Source: Arthrobacter sp. SO5 (GTDB lineage: Bacteria > Actinomycetota > Actinomycetes > Actinomycetales > Micrococcaceae). From it: DNA of 32,665 nt. The stretch spans positions 2,899 through 35,563 of the forward strand of contig NZ_MQTQ01000089.1 of assembly GCF_020532805.1 (NCBI RefSeq). Direction: 5' to 3'. Below the pieces are notes generated by a model. The model was not told where the DNA came from and made no database searches. It was given only the letters and a program-made list of their open reading frames with translations. Below, piece after piece: positions 31,685 to 32,665 of the stretch. The first letter of the stretch is position 1. Every line of letters starts with the position of its first letter. The translations under genes and the position numbers were made by a program.

Positions 31685-32653
31685 ATGGGACGGCACAGTG
31701 CCCCGAGCCAGCCGGGCAGCCAGCCCGGCGGCCAGCCGGCTGCGCCGCCGGGCATGAGGGTGCCCGACGGCGCCCGCGTGCTGGTGGCCCGCAGCCCCGA
31801 CCGGGCGGGGGAACTCGTCTCGGCGCTGCGTGGCGCCGGTGCCGAGCCGCTGCTGCTGCCCCTCATCGACTTTGAGCTGGCCGGCGACCAGCACTCCCTC
31901 GATGTCGCCTTTGATGCTCTGGGCGCCGGTGCCTACAACTGGCTCGTGATCAGCAGTGTGACGACGGTCCAGGCGCTCGAGGCCAAGGCAGCCGAGCGCG
32001 GCACCTCGCTCAGCTCCTGGCTGCCAGGCAGCCTCCTCGTGGCCGCCATCGGGCCCGCGACGCGCCGTTTCCTCGAATCCCGGGGCGTCGCCGTCGACCT
32101 GGCGCCCACGGGGCAGCAGTCCGGCGCGGGACTTCTCGAGGTCTGGCCCCTGCACCAGGGCAGCGTGTTCCTGCCGCAGGCGGACATCGCCGACCCCCGG
32201 CTCCGCCGCGGACTGGAGGCGCGGGGCGCCTTCGTCCAGGCCGTGACCGCGTACCGCACCGTGGATTACCCGGCCGACCCGGGCCGGAGCCTCGCCGCGG
32301 GCCAACCAGCGGAACCGGGTCCCGCGACACCGCAGGACAACGCGGCCGCCGTGCTGACCCCGGCGCAGGCGAAGGCGGAAATCGACGCCGGCCGGCTGGA
32401 CGCCGTCGTCGCCGCTTCCCCCAGCGCAGCCCGGCGCATCCACGGGGACCTCGCCCCGTTGGGCAGCTGCCGCTTCGTCGCGATCGGACGCTCGACGGCG
32501 GCCGAGGCTGAATCACTGGGCCTCACCGTCGCGTCCGTTGCCGAGCAACCCACCGCCTCCGGCCTGGTCGCCGCCGTCGTGCGGTCGCTGGCGGCCCCGT
32601 CGAACCCACCTCATCAGCCAGTCGCAGAGCCCACAGCAAAGGACACCCCATGA
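31685..32653 (+). CDS. hemD: uroporphyrinogen III synthase
   Basis: This protein of about 322 residues closes and inverts ring D of hydroxymethylbilane. The family is poorly conserved. Support is from VPDGARVLVARSPDRAGELVSALRGAGAE, LLLPLIDFEL, NWLVISSVTTVQAL, AIGPATRRFLESRGV (each in part), then VFLPQADIADPRLRRGLEARGA, VTAYRTVDYP and VVAASPSAARRIHGDL. About 27 low-complexity residues (GSQPGGQPAAPPG) precede the core, so the start could also be ATG 31754. A Pro/Ala-rich insert of about 30 residues lies between VTAYRTV and LTPAQAKAEID. It follows hemC and overlaps hemB by ATGA. Confidence 0.9.
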   Translation: MGRHSAPSQPGSQPGGQPAAPPGMRVPDGARVLVARSPDRAGELVSALRGAGAEPLLLPLIDFELAGDQHSLDVAFDALGAGAYNWLVISSVTTVQALEAKAAERGTSLSSWLPGSLLVAAIGPATRRFLESRGVAVDLAPTGQQSGAGLLEVWPLHQGSVFLPQADIADPRLRRGLEARGAFVQAVTAYRTVDYPADPGRSLAAGQPAEPGPATPQDNAAAVLTPAQAKAEIDAGRLDAVVAASPSAARRIHGDLAPLGSCRFVAIGRSTAAEAESLGLTVASVAEQPTASGLVAAVVRSLAAPSNPPHQPVAEPTAKDTP

Positions 32654-32665
32654 GCTTCCCGACCC
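32650..32665 (+). CDS. hemB: start of delta-aminolevulinic acid dehydratase (porphobilinogen synthase)
   Basis: Only the first five codons (MSFPT) and one base lie in the window. The ATG overlaps the hemD stop as ATGA. Position and the MSFP start fit hemB of related actinobacteria, which makes porphobilinogen from two aminolevulinate molecules. The call is mostly from gene order. Confidence 0.6.

Overview
The window is chromosomal DNA from a high-GC actinobacterium, most likely of the family Micrococcaceae (Arthrobacter or Pseudarthrobacter type). This rests on gene content and codon style: a gluAB-type glutamate importer, DUF3117 and DUF3107 small proteins, a SigE/anti-sigma/TatB/Mrp neighbourhood, MoeZ-type MoeB, and a coproporphyrin-dependent haem cluster with ChdC (HemQ). 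I see no phage genes, transposase, tRNA, rRNA or CRISPR array.

Layout: 1-1664 (minus) carries a glutamate ABC importer, the binding lipoprotein being cut by the window edge. 1845-4464 (plus) holds a LOG-family protein, a membrane-anchored DivIVA-domain protein and a PIG-V-like polytopic glycosyltransferase. 4697-5588 holds DUF3117 and a convergent O-methyltransferase. 5866-8005 (plus) is sigE, its probable anti-sigma factor and tatB. 8085-11303 (minus) is a tight run of an MgtE-like soluble protein, a DUF1003 membrane protein and an Mrp/ApbC ATPase. 11381-12256 is a GSP17M-like membrane protein, convergent with an Xaa-Pro aminopeptidase. 13991-14836 is a PHP phosphoesterase. 14904-17593 (minus) is a DEAD-box RNA helicase followed by a beta-class DNA methyltransferase. 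17894-20130 is an RNB-domain nuclease divergent from a ferritin-like protein. 20306-21654 (minus) holds a small membrane protein, DUF3107 and a TetR regulator. 21706-24033 (plus) is MoeB-rhodanese and an SDR oxidoreductase.

The last third (24468-32665) is haem synthesis: hemA on minus, divergent from hemE-hemY, then chdC-cpfC-hemC-hemD-hemB with ATGA overlaps at three of the four junctions. Gene content indicates the coproporphyrin-dependent route: HemA starts from glutamyl-tRNA, HemB/C/D build uroporphyrinogen III, HemE makes coproporphyrinogen III, HemY (CgoX) oxidises it, CpfC inserts iron and ChdC decarboxylates to protohaem. hemL is not in the window.

Two features are not explained by ordinary gene content. 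The 434-base gap between the SDR gene and hemA contains two 83-base direct copies of a unit with near-perfect terminal inverted repeats and an internal CATAT-GGGGG-ATATG hairpin, plus two fragments of it. Also, at least twelve transcription units start with a -10-like hexamer only 5-7 bases before the start codon, which implies widespread leaderless mRNAs. A palindrome TTCTAC-N5-GTAGAA before chdC is half-conserved before hemA and may be a haem-pathway operator. All functional calls are from reading sequence; no database search was run.
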